The notes beneath the pieces are model-generated. The model saw nothing but the letters and a program-made list of their open reading frames with translations, searched no databases and was not told the DNA's origin. Both the position numbers and the translations under genes were made by a program. Below, one piece after another: positions 6,083 through 6,647 of a stretch of DNA of 6,647 nucleotides; position 1 is the first letter of the stretch; each line of letters begins with the position of its first letter. The stretch comes from Flammeovirgaceae bacterium (GTDB taxonomy: Bacteria; Bacteroidota; Bacteroidia; Cytophagales; Cyclobacteriaceae): positions 1 to 6,647 of the forward strand of contig QIEB01000606.1 in the NCBI GenBank assembly GCA_003229495.1, given 5' to 3'.

Positions 6083-6647
6083 GTATTCTGAAACTTAGAG
6101 CGGTAGAGAAAAAATTTAGTGCTGTTTCGGTGGCGGTTAGAAAAGTTAACCTGAACGTGGAAGAAGGAGAACTGTTAGCTCTGGCAGGTGAAAGCGGTTG
6201 TGGAAAAACTACCCTGCTTAGGTTAATTGCTGGCCTGGAAGCACCTGATCATGGTTCAATTGAAATAGAAAACATTCAGGTAGCTGATAAACAACGGTCA
6301 GTTCCACCTCAACAAAGGCCTGTGGGTTTGGTTTTTCAGGATTATGCTTTATTTCCACACATGACCGTTGCACATAATGTTCTTTTTGGACTAAAGTCCT
6401 GGTCAGGCAATAAGGCCAAACTACGGATCAGGGAAGTATTGGAGATGGTCAATTTGATAGGATTAGAAAAAAGATACCCCCATCAGCTCTCCGGTGGGCA
6501 ACAACAACGGGTGGCCATCGCGCGAGCCCTGGCGCCAAAGCCTAAATTACTTTTATTAGACGAGCCATTTAGCAATCTGGATACGCTGCTGAAGGACCAT
6601 GTAAGACAGGAGCTTTTAACCATACTAAAACGGGCAGGGACTACAGT
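6079..6647 (+). CDS. ABC transporter ATP-binding protein (FbpC-like), partial
   Basis: Cut by the window end; 189 complete codons are visible. It starts with GTG at 6079-6081, overlapping the permease stop as GTGA, and reads MSILKLRAVEKKFSAV. Motifs in order are Walker A GESGCGKTT (37-45), Q-loop VFQDYALFPHMTV with Gln87, ABC signature LSGGQQQRVAIARAL (137-151), Walker B LLLLDEP (157-163) and D-loop SNLD (165-168). The H-loop His and any C-terminal regulatory domain lie beyond the edge. QDYALFPHMTVAHNV is the form seen in ferric and spermidine/sulfate-type importer ATPases. It would hydrolyse ATP on the cytoplasmic side to drive the fused permease; the operon context makes iron the substrate. 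No internal stop or frameshift is seen. Confidence 0.93.
   Translation, partial: MSILKLRAVEKKFSAVSVAVRKVNLNVEEGELLALAGESGCGKTTLLRLIAGLEAPDHGSIEIENIQVADKQRSVPPQQRPVGLVFQDYALFPHMTVAHNVLFGLKSWSGNKAKLRIREVLEMVNLIGLEKRYPHQLSGGQQQRVAIARALAPKPKLLLLDEPFSNLDTLLKDHVRQELLTILKRAGTT

Overview
The window looks like a chromosomal piece of a Bacteroidota genome, most likely of the Cytophagia type. The sequence signs are moderate to low GC, coding starts without Shine-Dalgarno sequences, a TAnnTTTG-type -7 box ahead of the transporter operon, heptamer-phased intergenic repeats, and protein types common in that phylum. The assignment is an inference from style; no rRNA or marker gene is present.

Left part (1-1485, minus strand). 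The window opens inside the first codons of a gene that reads like a bile acid:sodium symporter family (BASS) transporter. It is followed by about 140 bp of spacer built from 7-bp units. Next is an FAD-dependent oxidoreductase of the geranylgeranyl reductase type. Its N-terminal 300 or so residues and its C-terminal 60 or so residues lie in two different frames, so it is frameshifted near position 416 (a real lesion or a one-base sequence error). A very short ORF with an unusually good Shine-Dalgarno sequence overlaps its start.

Middle (1486-3236). A 170-residue single-domain protein resembling a response-regulator receiver (plus strand) converges, with a 4-bp overlap of the stops, on an exported protein (minus strand) with two DTG aspartyl-protease-like lobes and a C-terminal PDZ domain.

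Right part (3237-6647, plus strand). A 133-bp divergent intergenic region carries a candidate promoter and a 23-bp imperfect palindrome next to it. Downstream is a tightly packed Fe(III) ABC importer operon: a FutA/FbpA-type binding lipoprotein, a fused two-domain permease (FbpB type) and an ATPase (FbpC type) cut by the window end. Together they would capture ferric iron in the periplasm, move it across the inner membrane and power this with ATP. The palindrome beside the promoter suggests control by a metal-responsive repressor. The importer is the clearest functional system here. I see no convincing novel multi-gene system; the most interesting points are the frameshift, the putative operator, the degenerate receiver and the two-lobed protease with PDZ.
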